Source of the DNA: Heracleum sosnowskyi
Lineage: Eukaryota > Streptophyta > Magnoliopsida > Apiales > Apiaceae
Assembly (NCBI GenBank): GCA_030848705.1
Contig: CM061243.1
Coordinates: 3,940,001-4,004,000 of the forward strand
Reading direction: 5' to 3'
DNA length: 64,000 nucleotides
In this document: positions 44,397-57,963 of the stretch, in pieces
Numbering within the stretch: position 1 is the stretch's first letter
How the letters are laid out: every line of letters begins with the position of its first letter
Made by a program: the position numbers and the translations under genes
Notes under the pieces: model-generated
Seen by the model: the letters and a program-made list of their open reading frames with translations, nothing else
Told to the model about the DNA's origin: nothing
The model's database searches: none

Positions 44397-47300
44397 CTTT
44401 AAGACTAATGATTCATCAAAAACTGTAGATACAAAGATTCTAAAAGGCTTAAACCCTCTTATCTAAAGTGGTAAGCATGTTTGAAAAGAACAGGACTCAA
44501 ATGGTTTTCTACATCATCACAAACCACTTTTAGCTTATCATAACAAAAATCCATTTCTCTGCAGTCTCTGCATAAAAAAAAAAGTACTCAGTCTTTGTGT
44601 AGTAGAAAAAGAAGCAGCTTGCACTGTCACTGGGGTCAGGTTTCTCAAGAAAAAGAATATCATAGTATATTCATTTATCATAGATTTAAACTAGACTAAA
44701 TTAAAAAAACTCTACAAAACTATCTTGTTTACCCTTTTTGCCTTATCTTATAAGTAACTTATTAAGTTGGAAAAAGTATGCATTTTCCGACTCGTAAGTT
44801 ACTTGTGTGAATGTTTCATCAAAATTGTAAATAATCCTTTGTATGTTTAGTAATTAAAGATTGTTTATTTTCTTTTAATATAATTTCAGGTATATAATAT
44901 TATTTTATCAAGTATTTTAGTATTTTTGAGTATGGGCTAGAAAACTGTGTTTTATTTGTTGTTGTCCTGCTGGATGTATTGGGCAATTCAAACTTAGAGA
45001 ATGGTAATGATGTTTTTATGTATATGGTTTGTATTAAAGCGACATGCATATGGGGATGGTTTTACTGGGGGCACTAAGGAATCTTAACATTCCCTGAGTT
45101 TAGCCATCCATTAGAGTGTCAAATTGTAGCTTATTTAAATAAAATATGATAAGAATTTTGAGAATCTCTATGGTAGGAGCTTGATATTAAAGACATGGTT
45201 AAGCTATTTGGTCACCTTCTCCCATGACATGATTACTATATTAAGGGCATGTTTAGTCCGTCTTAAAAAAAGTTACTTTTCACGCTTAATGAGTTGCACA
45301 AATCATCGTAACTAAACATATTTACACGTTTATGAACTCGGACTCGACTTTTTTATAAAAAACGAATGCAAGAGGTCCCAAAATATATAGTGTTAAGTTT
45401 ATAACAATGACATGAGAATTATGAGATGCATATATGCTTTTACTGAAAAGTTCGAAAATATGTATGAAGATGTCGAAATTACGGATTTAAACAAGTATTT
45501 TCTTACATTAGGATTGTTTGGAACCATGAATTAAGTAGCATTGGATTCAAGCAAGAGTTGTCTGCCCAAACAAGCAAATACCACCTTAGGCATCAGCCAT
45601 GTGAAGGGGATTATTTGAGCAGATCATATGTTTCTATAGAGGCCAAACACTTGAGGACCAAATGAAAAGGAAAAATTGACAAAACATAAGAAAAAAATCA
45701 AGGTGCTTCAATAGTACAAAATCAACATGATTTAACCTATGTTAAATAAAAAAAAACAGCTGGGTATGCCTGTCCCATCCTTCATTGAACCACCACAATC
45801 TAGCATTTTATTTACCACAAGCCTGGGTCCATTAAAATCCAAAACTAAGAAAAATGGAATCTAAACTAAGATTTGGGAGAGTGTTACTTGCATTTTCTGA
45901 CCCAGAACATTTGAGTGGCCAATGGCAATTTTACCCTTGTAGTGTAGATCCTTTTTTTCCATTAAGAGTAAATAAGTTGATTGGAACCTTACATGTTCTG
46001 TGTAACATTTTGAGGCATGCAAGAGCCATATATAGTTATGGTGGCTGGAATACAATTTATTTCTTCTGTAAATATGTATTGCATGAACTGTCTACTTCTA
46101 CTTCATAGATTGTTCGGTAGTTGCGGAACCAGAATTTCGAATTAAGTTTTTATTACAAGCTATGACTCAAGCCGAACCTCACTAACCTCAGATCACACAG
46201 CTGATGAGGTCCCAAAGGAAAAAACAAGTACAGGTGACACATGTTATGGGGTTTGTCTAAAAGACTAGCAAGTACTGGTGAATGTTACTGGTCTCCGGTA
46301 AGCAAATGTGTGCTAAATAGGCTAGCAAGTAGCAACCCTGAATTACCCACATAGTTATTAAATTGACAGCTACTATAAACATGAAACAGACTTCTGATCT
46401 GTTACACTGACATTCGAGAAATTTCGTTCAAGTTTAAAAAATTTACAGTTTTCATATTTTTTTCTCGGAGATAAGTACTTGATTTTTGACCGTAAGCTAA
46501 AACCATGTGAGCCCTTCATGCTAGCTTTTGCCAAGCCGACACTGTGTTACTCATCACAAAGACTTGATACATGCCACGCTCTTACTTTTCATTATATGCA
46601 CTAATCTTTTTTCTAAAAGATTCATCTTTGTTGGAATCTTTTCGAGATAGGGTTCCATTTCATGATTCACAGGGTGAGAATATTTCAGTAACAATGTCAT
46701 GAAAATCCCCGTGGAATGAGATTACTTGTCCTGGATCCATAAAGTGTCTTTAGGCCGAGTGCTTGGGGTAAAAACTTTATTGCATCGTTCTTTAAGCTTA
46801 TCCGGATCAGGTGAAGATAGTCCTACAATGTTATCAACTAGGAACATGACATGATTGGTTGTACTTTAATCATTAAAGGCACCCTTGCGCTCATTACTCA
46901 TATGCAACTTTTGTTACTGAATGTCGTACCCGGTGCACAAAACTTTTGTTGTTTCCGTATCACGAAAAACACCATATAATCCTAATTTTTCATAAACAGG
47001 CTAATCTCCGAATCTTCAAATGCCCGAGCTAGCAAATATACAAGTAGGAACATGACTAGTGTTTTAAACAGGAAGTTTAAAGCTGTCGCGAAAACGATAC
47101 AGATCACACAGTTCCTTCGTTTTGGTCCCCCTCGGTAGTTTGCAATTTAATTTGACAAAAAGAACAAATTTTGAAAACTGAATAGCCCCCGAGGTAATAG
47201 CAACTATTCATCATCACACATTGATTGGCAATTGTCATCTTATATGCAAGCCCATCACTTGTTTAACTCTATGTCAGCCACTGTCTACACATAATAACTG

Positions 47301-48047
47301 GAATTGAAGGCTCATAGAACATTTTTTTCAAATTCATATTCTCTTTATCTCCAAATAAATTTATAAAAAATTGTTAAATTAATTATGCGAGATAAAAGAC
47401 AGAAGCCTTAATCCCGCGGGTTGGTTCAGTCACGATCACCGCGTTTTGTTTATTGACATGTCTCATTCGGTCCGTTGAAAGTTATAACACAGCAGATTAA
47501 TGCACACAAACTGCCACCTTCTTCACAAAAGATGCTGCACAAAATTTGGAATTGATACATGGTCCGCACTGCTAAATGGAAAGATTGAAGGACTGATACT
47601 GTTATGTCATTTTCTGGACCCATATTATTCATCAAGGAAGGAAAAACATGATAGGCACTCAGACAGTGCATATTTACCGAACACCATTGCCAACAAACAG
47701 GAAAAGATTTAAATCGAACTGCCAGTATGTCCAACTCGGAAGTTGAGTATTAATTGCAAGATGTACACGGACTTTGCCAAGCATGAAATGTTTATATTAA
47801 AATTTTAACATCAAACCATTACAAGAAAAATAGCTTCACACAACGGGGTTGCCCGTTTGGATATATACTACTACTTGGCCTTCCTTATCAATTGTCACAG
47901 TGCCATCTTTTAACAATTTGACACAATGATGATATATGTGTAATTAATATTCGTTACTAATCGTGAAGTCGAGCGACCTGACACAATGAAATAAAATTGC
48001 TGTAATCAATGTCGGAGAGTGAAAGAGTGCATGTAGCTATCTTGTTT
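44397..48047. other. 3.6-kb intergenic region, no gene supported
   Basis: Includes the NIK-type gene's 5' UTR/promoter side and the KIN-like gene's 3' side. Open frames here are short, overlap on opposite strands and lack family resemblance. No clear transposon ends were seen. Confidence 0.4.
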
Positions 48048-48572
48048 TTATTTGTTCATCCCAGTTGCATTCTTAGCCGCTTCTGCTGTGCCTTCTGCCG
48101 AAGCCTTGGCTTGCTCAGCAGCCTGCATATTCAAATTTCAAATAATTAATTGTCTACAATTTTACTTCATTTTATGGAACATGTAAATAATACGAAGTGA
48201 ACAGTTTTTTCCGCGATATTGGTCAATTACATAAATTTCAATATTCATGCACACATAACAAGTCCCCGATCTCTTTTTACCGATATAAAAACTATTAATA
48301 CTCTGTTTTGTGTTTTCCTTTTTAATTGAAAGAGAACCTCATTGGCAGATTTCTGGCAATGCTGGGAAAGAGCTTTGTCTGTCAATTGATCCCTTTCTTG
48401 CTGCAAAGTAAACATAAGGATCATCTTTATTTATCATGAACTGAACAAATCTCGAGTTACAAATCTTATACGCGAGAACGTAACGCACACACAATACACC
48501 ATAACATCATACCATAGCTTGCACCTTCATCTCAGTTTCCTGCTGGCTCATACTTTGCTGTGCTGAACTCAT
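48048..48572 (-). CDS. KIN/LEA-like small hydrophilic stress protein
   Basis: Exons 48572-48513, 48400-48338, 48122-48048, all in phase 0; 65 residues. The protein is hydrophilic, Ala/Gln/Lys-rich and predicted helical, starting MSSAQQSMSQQ, with repeated A-A-E-Q-A-K-A-S-A-type segments and ending KNATGMNK. The ATG(M/L)NK ending and Ala/Lys repeats match the plant KIN1/KIN2 cold- and ABA-induced family. These proteins are thought to protect cells during dehydration or cold; the mechanism is unsettled. Too short for a single-frame ORF because of the introns. Each exon is only 60-75 nt, but all frames and splice signals agree. Confidence 0.8.
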
Positions 48573-49257
48573 GATTATGAAATTTGATCTTTTTTTTCTG
48601 TGAACAGAGAGCAGAAAATGCTGTTCTATGGGAAGAGTGAACAAATGCTTGCATTTGTAGTAGTGTTGTAAACCAAGGATTTACATGACACATGTCACCT
48701 GTTTCACAAACTGAGGGTTGCTCTAGACACCATCTTACTAGGAAGTAGGAAGTTGTTAGAGATTGCCAGGGATCAATTCAAAGCTAATTATACATAATAA
48801 TTTCTTACTAAACCTGCCTTAAATTTTTCAGAAAACAAATAATTTAGCAGATTATTATCTAGATTCTAATTTCTAGGAATTCTTATAAATTTTTTATAAA
48901 TTAAGAAAAATGTATTTTTAAAATAACATTCGAATTCACCTACATAATGTTGTCTTACTTCTGAAAATTTTACCAAAATTTCTTCATATTTTAACAATTC
49001 AGCAAGCTCATTTTCATATTTCAAGTGTTCCGGAAAAATGGATGTATGCATATATTTATTTATAAAAAAGTAATTAATCTACTTAGATTTAAAATTCCGT
49101 CCCTCTCATTTCGACACGTATTTTAAGACTCCTTGCCTAGTACAAAGAATTAAACAAAAGTTTGTGCCGTTTCTAATAAGTAACATTAGACATTTGAATT
49201 TCCAGACACAAAAATATAAAATAAAAATAAAAACCAGATAAAAATAGAATATCACAG
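48573..49257. other. Shared upstream region of the KIN-like (-) and TBC (+) genes
   Basis: The two genes are divergent, so this is their common promoter space. No confident TATA. A short ACGTA/CCGTCCC-containing stretch at 49095-49130 could be a MITE end. Confidence 0.4.
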
Positions 49258-49689
49258 TTGCGTTCCGAGAGAGATCAGATCAAAAAATCAACCCCCTTGT
49301 GGCTTTTGCTCACTCATCTCCAGGTATACAATCATCATATACATACACACAGTGTATGTATATTTAATCAAATATCATCCATTTTTCTGCATATAATTGA
49401 ATCAGTTGTCTCTTCAGTTAAATTTAGGGATAATTTAAAGTGAATTTGATGCTGCTAATTCATTGAATTGAATTGAATTGAATTATTTTCATTTTGTTTT
49501 AATTTACTTGAAAATCTCAATTTGTTGGAGCATAGCAATTGTCTTGTAGCATATTCCTATAGTTTGCTATAGTTAAACAGCATTGAAGTTTTCGCCCGAT
49601 TTTACGTGTTTTTGTTTGTTGTATCGTACTTTCGCTGTCGTTGATTGGATAAGATTGCGTATTAAGTGCTATATAACAGCACTATATAG

Positions 49690-50010
49690 ATGGATTATTG
49701 AGTATTTTATTTTGTCAGAGCTGTTTACTATGTGTTTTTAGCGTTTAGGTTGGAGAAAATTGTGTTCGTTAGGTTACGTAATTGTGCTGTGTTCGGAAAT
49801 TTGGATTTTATTAGCGCAATCGTATCTTGCAAGTGGTGACTATATAGATGGAATGATGAGTATGTTATTATGTCAGAGCTGTTTACTATGTGTTTTTAGC
49901 TGTTTAGGTTGGAGAAAATCGTGTTCGTTAGGTTACCTAATTGTGTTGTGTGCAGATATTTGGATTTTATTAGCGAATACGTATTGTGCAAGTGGTGATT
50001 GTGTTTGTTT
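49690..50010. repeat. ~160-bp tandem duplication in the TBC gene leader
   Basis: Both units contain TTGTCAGAGCTGTTTACTATG-like sequence, TTTAGGTTGGAGAAAAT, GTGTTCGTTAGGTTAC and ATTTGGATTTTATTAGCG. Starts of equivalent points are about 160 bp apart (49747 and 49907). It lies in the putative 5' leader intron. Confidence 0.9.
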
Positions 50011-50123
50011 ATTTATTTCAGAGATTGTGATTTTGAGTATAAGTGTTGGCAAATAAGCTACTATGTTTAGAAAGTTGTCGTGTTGTTATTTCGGAGGCAT
50101 TGGATTACGTGTGAAGTAGTGGT

Positions 50124-53100
50124 ATGGAAAAGAAATTTGTGGATGACGATGAGTTGAGACCAGTGCCGCTAGTGAAAGTAGATAGGTTTGGATTTGTGAA
50201 GCCGGAAGTTAAATCTGCTGATGGTATAGTCAAAAGCAGGTCAGCGTTCGAGAATGACAGGTGAGTGTGATTCGTTAATCGACTGAGTATTGTGCTGTGA
50301 AATTTTATGCGGTTTGATTATTTTGTTATTTGCTCAAGCTGGTAACATACTAACATTCTTGCTCGTACGTAGACTTTTAGATTTTTTGATATCCAGATTC
50401 TAGTCAGTAGTATCTGGTTAATTTAAACCTACACCCCTCTTTACAAACTTTCTTTATCTATACACACGTGCATGTGTGCACCGTCCGATTTATAATTATT
50501 AATGAATATCATCCTTAATGGATTCTGTATGGCAGCTGTAACTTTGGAGAACAAACCATGCTATAAAATCGGGCGGGTAGAATGAATTGATTTACATTCA
50601 TAGTTCTGCTATTTTGTCATGGATGGAGGATTAGTTCTTAAAATTTGATTTGCTACATCTTTTAGTCGTAGTCATGTTTTAATGTACTTGAGGCTTTTCA
50701 GCTCACTAAACTAAGAAGGCATTTTCAGGGAGGAAAGGAGGATTAGAAAATGGCGGAAAATGATTGGAGTTGGTGGAAGTGACTGGAAGCACTATGTAAA
50801 GAGGAAACCACATGTTGTCAGACGGAGGATTAGAAAAGGAATCCCTGATTGTTTGAGAGGACTTGTTTGGCAGCTGATCTCAGGAAGTAGGGACCTTCTG
50901 TTAATGAATCCTGGTGTTTATGAGGTGATCTTCCTTTTCATGTTTCATATATACTTTACTAATGATTATATCTACTTATTGTTTAGGTCTTATAGAATGA
51001 CAGTAACAGAACAATATTTTGTGTAATAACCTAATGTGCTGCATTTATATATTTAGGCATTAGCTTAATGCTTGATGTTCTCTTGGCACCAGTAGTGGTT
51101 AGTGAAACAACTTGCTAAATATCTGTCAATCAATTTTATTCGACAGTTTTTATCATACCGAGACAATTTCTACCCTCCATCTTGTGAAGTGAACAAAATT
51201 TGGTTCTTTTCCAGTAGTGTCAATTTTTTTCGTGCTGTTTCTTATTTCAGCTAATATAAATTGGTTCCCGAAAATCTTTACTGTAGAGCTAACTTTAGTA
51301 TTCTATTGTTTATAGTAGTTGTATTTTCATTTTATGTGTAGCTGCCTTAAAGTGGAACCAATGTGTTTAATACGTGCTTCAAGGATGACAAATATGCATA
51401 AACGTTTGTCCGATTTGTGATCAATGGTACTAAGTTTTTAATAGCTTCCTTTATTCCCATTTTGGAATTATGTAGTAGGAACCATAAAAGTTGGTCTTCA
51501 ACTGTTGAGTTTTTCATGGAAGCTTCCATTTTGGGGTATCTACTCTCTCTAGCCTACATAGAATTTCTTTTTGGTATTAATAGTTGAAGGGTTTGTATGC
51601 TTCGCGATGTTGGGTTTGCTTGTTTAAACAATTCTCTGTACTAAAACAATTAAAAAAATTGGTCTCGAGGAAGCAGGGGAAGAGTATCGATCAACAAGTT
51701 TTTTGCAAGTTCAATTTTGTACCTTTTAATGCTCGGCAATATTGTGTCTGGCCACTTGGGTTTTATAGACTCCTGAAACTTGGACTATTAGTAGCCTCTG
51801 TTACCTGGATTCTTCCTTTTGCTTCAACTATCCGTGTCGGACAGTCGGACATGGGTATGGACACCAGAACACTTATTTTAGGGTATATAAAATTTTATGA
51901 AATGTTGCGAAGTCCGAACTTGGACATGCGTCCTTGTTGGGTACTTCGAGCCGAGACCAGGTAACAGAGGTAGTGCGTAGTGGCATGAGACCTGAGTCCT
52001 AGCGTGGGCTTGGCCTTGTCTACCTCTAGGTCTGACAGTTAGTTTGAGTTGATACTTTAGTTTTATCATATTAGGTTTCATATATACATTTTAGGTTCCA
52101 TTACCTTATAATTTGTGATTTTGATAGAACCTTCATTCTCTTGGCTGTTTGGTTGGTAAAATTAATTGGAAGTGGGCGGATGCCTCTGTATAGAACTGAT
52201 CAGATGTACTTTTGATTTGTTGCTGTTTACTATATGCTGTTAATAGTTAGCTTCTGCCTTTAATACATTGCATTCTGTGCTCACCCGATATCTGCTCGAT
52301 GTTTAATCTTTTAATAGTTATGATACTTTTTCTGTTCATAGTTAGTTGCTTTATGCTTATTCCTTGTTTTCTATTTTCTTGAAAGTGCCCCCTCTGCAAC
52401 TTTTTCTCTTATTCATCTTTTTACCTCTTGTGGTTGGCTGCAGCAACTAGTTATATATGAGACTTCAGCTTCAGAATTGGATATAATTCGTGATATTTCT
52501 CGCACGTTCCCCTCACATGTTTTCTTCCAACAAAGACATGGTCCTGGGCAGAGGTCCCTTTACAATGTGTTAAAGGCATACTCCGTCTACGACAGAGATG
52601 TTGGATATGTGCAGGTTATTTCTTAGAAGACATTTTAGTTTGCTTTTGTGAAAATATCAGAGTGTACCATCTGAAACTCTATTTGTTATAGGGAATGGGG
52701 TTTTTAGCTGGTCTGTTGCTTCTTTATATGTGCGAAGAAGATGCATTTTGGCTGATGGTTGCATTACTAAAAGGAGCTGTTCATGCCCCAATGGAAGGGT
52801 TATATTTGGTAATTCTCTTAGTCCGAGAACACATTGATTTTATGTCACTGTATTCTGTAAGTTGACTTGCAACTTCGGTAGCTGGTCTCTTTTCCTAATA
52901 GTTTAGAATCTATTGATATTCTATAAACATATGTTTCTTGACCTTGTCCATCATTAGCAAAAAGCATGTGTCCATCTCTCTTATATATATACCTGAATTA
53001 ACATTTATTGATTTTGAAAATTTATATGCTGCAATATTAAATTGTTTAGATGCATTATGTTCTTTAGTGTGGGTGTTAACCTTTGGAGTTTTGTTTTAAA

Positions 53101-55301
53101 TTTCAAAGGCGAGGAAATGTTCCATATTTGCTTTCCTCATTAGATAATTGCTCATACAGCAAAGTGATAGTGATCTTAGGAAGTTATAACATTGGTGCTT
53201 CTAATTATTTTAAAACGTCATAACAGATGATATTTGTATGTTATTGTTGCTTAGTTGCTCACACTTGTTTAATAAATATCATGTCTGCAACAAGTTTACT
53301 TTTTTATTTTTAATTCCTACTGTATTCACCACTTGCATTTCTAAAATACTTTTGTTTCTGGTATTGGGGTAGGCGGGGTTGCCTCTCGTGCAACAATACC
53401 TTTCTCAGTTTGAACAGCTAGTACGGGAGCACCTGCCAAAGTTAGGAGAACATTTTACTCAAGAAATGATAAACCCTAGTATGTACGCAAGCCAGTGGTT
53501 CATTACTGTTTTCTCATATTCGTTCCCATTCCCCTTGGCTCTTCGAATTTGGGATGTTTTTCTCTACGAGGTTAGTAATCTTGTACTTAATATGCAATCC
53601 CACTTTACTTGTAGAAGAAGTAATAGTTTCATAAAATTTGAGTAATGATAAATGCCCAAATGCTGGTTAGAAAACTAATAAAACTACACTGTTCAGGGTG
53701 TGCAAATTGTTTTTAAAGTTGGGCTGGCCCTTTTGAAATATTGCCACGATGACCTGGTGAGTTTTTAATATTCTTGCAACCTCCCTTTAAATCTAGATAT
53801 TTTGTAAGGATGTTGATTTTTCTAAGCATTTTTTTTTTCATCAGGTGAAATTACCCTTTGAGAAACTCATACATGCTCTGCGTAACTTTCCTGAGGATGC
53901 GATGAACCCAGATACTCTACTACCAATGGCTTATTCAATCAAGGTATTATTCTGCCAAAAGCAACTATATGGACATGGAAGTATATTTTATACTATGTTA
54001 ACTGATAATGTTATCATCAAAAGTTCAAGTAATTTAGCCTCAATATTGTCAGCCTTCTTAATATTAAACTGAACCTCTGTAATAATAATTGAGATATCTT
54101 TGTATTGGATTTTATCACTAACAATTTGTGTTGTTTCAGAACCTTTCTTTACATTTTAAAAGATCAGGAATAGGGATTATTGGATTTGACTGTTCAAAGG
54201 ACTAATCAGTTTTATGTGACACTCGGGCTTTATTTGAAGCTTCATGTATTTACTCTTTGATCACCAGCTGATTGGTTCAGTTTGCAACTTTATTCCTAAC
54301 ACTGATGATTAAGCCATAAATCTTTTCATAGCCATCCCTTCTCCTCTAATACTTCCATTGACAGAAGAATATATTTTGTACCTTGTTAGGATTAGAGATA
54401 ATCTACATTCTCTACTTAGAGACCTAATTGTGAAGTTGAGAATCAGAAGGATAGATAAGTGTTTAAAAGAGTTGGATGAGTTGAGGAGAAGATACTAGAG
54501 TTGTAAAGAATCAACATCCAAACTCTCAACACAACCTTAATGTGACACCAGCACAGCCTTTATATGACAACTCGCATGGGTGAATATATTCCTTCACTGC
54601 TAACACATCTAGGAAGTTGCATCGAAGTACGCCTTAACACACTAAACTATTAGAATCGTGACCATCGTCTAACTAGGCATCAATTTAATACTTTCATTCT
54701 TCTTATGGTAGTATCTAATATGCAGTCAAATATGTTTCCTATACTTAGCAATGTAGCCTAGTGGATTTGTGACATCAGGCCTTTTAAGCATGATATTTTT
54801 GTGACTTCCATTTTTTTCTATGATATTAATCATGAAAATAAAAAAAAAACATTGTATCTGAGCGAATACCTCTTCTTATCGTAACAAGAGGTAGAAGACT
54901 CGGTCAACATTGGAGGCATGGGTGTGCAATTATTTATATATCTGTAATTGGGCATTAAATTGCTTTGAGCCCGCATAATATGTAATTGGGCATTGTATTG
55001 CTTTGAGCCCGAATCATACGAGTATGTCTTTGTATTTTGTAGATATACATTTGTGCTAATTGAGTTGAGTAAGTAAAGAGAATTAAAAAAAAATATTTAG
55101 TCCTTTTATCATTCTCTAGTTACATAAATATACTTATCTGTAGTCTACCAAACTGGTACGCTCCTCACTTATAAAAAGTTAAAAAGTTTTTTTTTTCTTC
55201 AAATTTAGGTATCCAAGCGATTGGAGGAAATGAATCAGGAGTATCAAAAGAAAAATGGGAAGCTCGCTGAATCCCATGCGAGTAAGCAGGAGCTGTTGTG
55301 A
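50124..55301 (+). CDS. TBC-domain Rab GTPase-activating protein, eight exons
   Basis: Exons: 50124-50260, 50729-50924, 52444-52614, 52692-52808, 53373-53570, 53697-53756, 53845-53943, 55209-55301; 356 residues, all joins in frame. TBC proteins switch off Rab GTPases in membrane traffic by supplying an Arg and a Gln to the active site. Both catalytic motifs are intact: IxxDxxR as I125-D128-R131 (IIRDISR) and YxQ as Y166-Q168 (YVQG). Other family segments are RKGIPDCLRGLVWQL, HVFFQQRHGPGQRSLYNVL, SQWFITVFSYSFPF and RIWDVFLYEG. The C-terminus is a short, charged helix (RLEEMNQEYQKKNGKL). Upstream, 49258-49323 looks like a first non-coding exon ending CCAG|GTATAC. Intron 7 (1.26 kb) probably hosts an old insertion. 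Rab target unknown. Confidence 0.9.
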
Positions 55302-56485
55302 CCACTAAAGCCCCTAATTTCTGCCTGAAGCTATTCGTGAATATCAAGTGCATGCAAAGCACACTGTTAATATAAAACAATTAAAATTGACCTTCAGGTG
55401 GTGTTGAAGCATGAGGAAAATCTGCATATAAATCATTCAGTGCCAGTACCTATTGTATTTCTACCTTATTATCACCCTGTCAAGAGTATTAGTTAACACG
55501 GTCATTGTTAGTCAGCTTTTTGAGCTATATAGTTAAGAGATTAAAGATTCTACGGAAGCGGTGATTTTGGCATATTTATAGTCTATCAAAGGTCTTTACG
55601 GAGCGATGTTAAGGTTTGCGCACATTCTATCCTCTAAAACGTGTGCGTATAGGTGATACATTTTTTGTGTATGTAATATGTTTGGTGTGATATTTATGGT
55701 CCCGATCGATGGAATTTGTGGAGTCTTTTCTTTGAGTACCAAACTTTTCTTCCTAGACAATTTCACTTGCATTTCGCTTCTAATTTTTTCCATATATGTT
55801 AGAGAGGTGCCGACACATGTAAAGGCGGAGTTTCTAATACCATAAACTATACAGGCAAACAATTATTTCACTTGAATATTTATCCTCTCATCAGTTAGGT
55901 TGGCAGCATCTTCAGTAGCTTACAAGTTACAAATATTGAGGTTAATCAGAATCATATTCGTATAACTACTTTTGTGTAGCTAACTGGATCACTTTCTAGA
56001 AATGCATAATTGCAAATCACTTCTTCTGTAAAGCATCATAAAAAAAACCAATATTATATTTAAACAAAATTTATTTAAGTAATCTTTATGTATACCTTAA
56101 AAATTGCGTAAAAATTTAAAATAAATTAATCTAAAAAGGAAACATTTGTTATACACCGAGAACACGGAAATAGAATCAAATTCAATTTTATATGACACGA
56201 AAATATACGACACGAAAAATATTATCGTAAGTATTACCTGGATGGACGGCTGCACGTAAGTAAACACGCGGCGAAACTACAACGACTTGCACCTCCCAAT
56301 GCTGTATATATACGCCACCTATCCGTGCCTCTGGAAAACAAAATATTCCCAGACATTTAAGCACATCCTATGCTTGATCTAGTTTAAGTCTTCAACATTT
56401 CACTACATATATAATATACACCCATATATATATCATCTTCAAGCTCTGCATCTCGCTTGTTTGGTCAATTAAATCCATCACCTTG
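55302..56485. other. TBC 3' UTR and SAMDC promoter region
   Basis: No additional gene. Runs of TATATA near 56303 and 56405-56430 could serve as TATA elements for SAMDC, but I cannot choose between them. Confidence 0.4.
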
Positions 56486-57699
56486 GTATGCACTTTGTTT
56501 ATCAATTTTTTTCCTTATTAATTCTGTTTTATCTTTTGTTGGTTTAAGCTATAAGCTAACTTGTGTTGCTTAATCTGCAGGACTTGATTTCTTACTGGTT
56601 TTTCTTGAAGAAGATTTCGTTTTTTTTTGTGTCACAACCCTTTATATTGTAAGTTTTGTTTTTTATAAATTTTAATTTGAGCATAGCCCGTTTTAATATA
56701 TTTTTCAGTGATTTGCAGTATTCGATATGTTTAATGAGGGTGTGACATAGATTGGATTTATCATGTTGATGATTAGTTAGTTCTATTTTTTTTTTTTTTG
56801 GTATTCAAGCTTGCCTTGGGTCTCATTATTAGTACATGGTTAAGCAGAAAATTAAATAAGATGCTACTAGGATTCGAGATCTCTAGGAATTATAGTGTTT
56901 GATAGTTTCACAATAAATATGTTAGACTTTTAGATAGGGGATTGTTTTGATGTCCCTGGTAGGGATTTTCCATCGAATCTGAAATCTATAAGGTGTTTAT
57001 TGCATGGGATTGAATTCTGTTTACCGAAGAAAATATTCAAAGTTTTCTTTTTCGTCCCAGTCAAACTGTTTGACTTTTCTTGGTCAAATTAACCAAATTT
57101 GTAAATTAAATTACTTATATTATATGTTAAATATAACAAGTGAAAAATATATCATAAGAAAATATAGATAATCTATTATAGCATACAAATTTTAGATTTA
57201 TAAAAATGTATGCCAATTTCTTTTAAAAATTAGTCAAAGTTTAGTCGGTTTGACCAAGAAAAGTCAAACAAATCCGGGACGGAGGGAGTATTTTCTTGTT
57301 TTCGTGGTCATGGGTTTAAACTTTAAACGGTAGCTATTGTGTTGCTAGCATCTCTTTTAAGAATCATGTCTTGTCTTTTTCATGATGTTAAGTTCAGTCC
57401 AAAAACTATATGTTTCTAAGTTCTAATGAAACCAGCTCTGCTTAGCAACAAAAAACAATAGTTTGCTGCCCTCCTAGACGTGCATTGGTCTTGCATAATC
57501 GAATTATCCTTTTTTTTTCTTGCCCGCTTCATCTTGTAGCCTAGTTCCCCCTTCCCCCTTTAGCAATGTGTTAAAATGTTCTGTGTTTGAATAGTGACAT
57601 GGTTCTACCAATACATGTTTTATGCACATTGTTTCGTTGTTCTTGATTGCTTTTGTAGCTACTTTTTACCGGTATTCTAATTTGTGTTTTCTTTTTTAG
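56486..57699 (+). other. Leader introns of the SAMDC gene
   Basis: Two leader introns can be read: 56486-56580 (TTG|GTATGC to CTGCAG) and about 56649-57699 (ATT|GTAAGT to TTTTAG). Introns in the SAMDC leader are known in plants. A MITE sits in the second. Confidence 0.6.
57041..57290. mobile_element. Stowaway-like MITE in the SAMDC leader intron, ~250 bp
   Basis: Long inverted ends: the left arm has CGTCCCAGTCAAAC and TTTGACTTTTCTTGGTCAAA; the right arm has TTTGACCAAGAAAAGTCAAA and CCGGGACGGAGGGAGTA. AT-rich middle. Confidence 0.85.
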
Positions 57700-57710
57700 G
57701 TTCTGTTTAT

Positions 57711-57719
57711 ATGATCTAA
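57711..57719 (+). promoter_or_regulatory. Tiny uORF of SAMDC (ATG ATC TAA)
   Basis: Two codons and a stop, overlapping the next uORF by one base (TAATG). In plant SAMDC mRNAs the tiny uORF is the default at high-bypass conditions and the pair mediates polyamine-controlled translation. Confidence 0.88.
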
Positions 57720-57963
57720 TGGAAACTAAAGGTGGAAAAAAGAAGTCTAGTAGTACAATATTTTATGAAGCTCCCCTAGGTTACAGCATTGAAGACGTTC
57801 GACCACACGGAGGAATCAAGAAATTCAAATCAGCTGCATACTCCAACGTGAGTTTCATTTTGTTTTTTCATTCATCTTTCATAAATACTTTGTAGTTATC
57901 CTTTCTAACAAGTTGTACTACTCTGATCATATATCTTTGCAGTTCGCACGAAAGCCATCCTGA
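57719..57963 (+). CDS. Conserved-peptide uORF of SAMDC
   Basis: 49 residues in two exons, 57719-57847 and 57943-57963. It begins METKGGKKK, contains FYEAPLGYSIEDVRP and AAYSNFARKPS, and ends in the Ser codon before TGA, as in the conserved plant SAMDC uORF. The nascent peptide causes ribosome stalling when polyamines are high, lowering SAMDC translation. The intron inside the uORF is intact. The main start codon is 122 bp beyond its stop. Confidence 0.95.

Noticed and set aside
46500..47060. Possible decayed retroelement between the NIK-type and KIN-like genes
   Set aside because: No LTR ends, primer site or protein motif could be read.
47450..47734. 94-codon minus-strand frame as a gene
   Set aside because: Overlapped by an open plus-strand frame, no recognisable domain and no supporting splice or promoter context.
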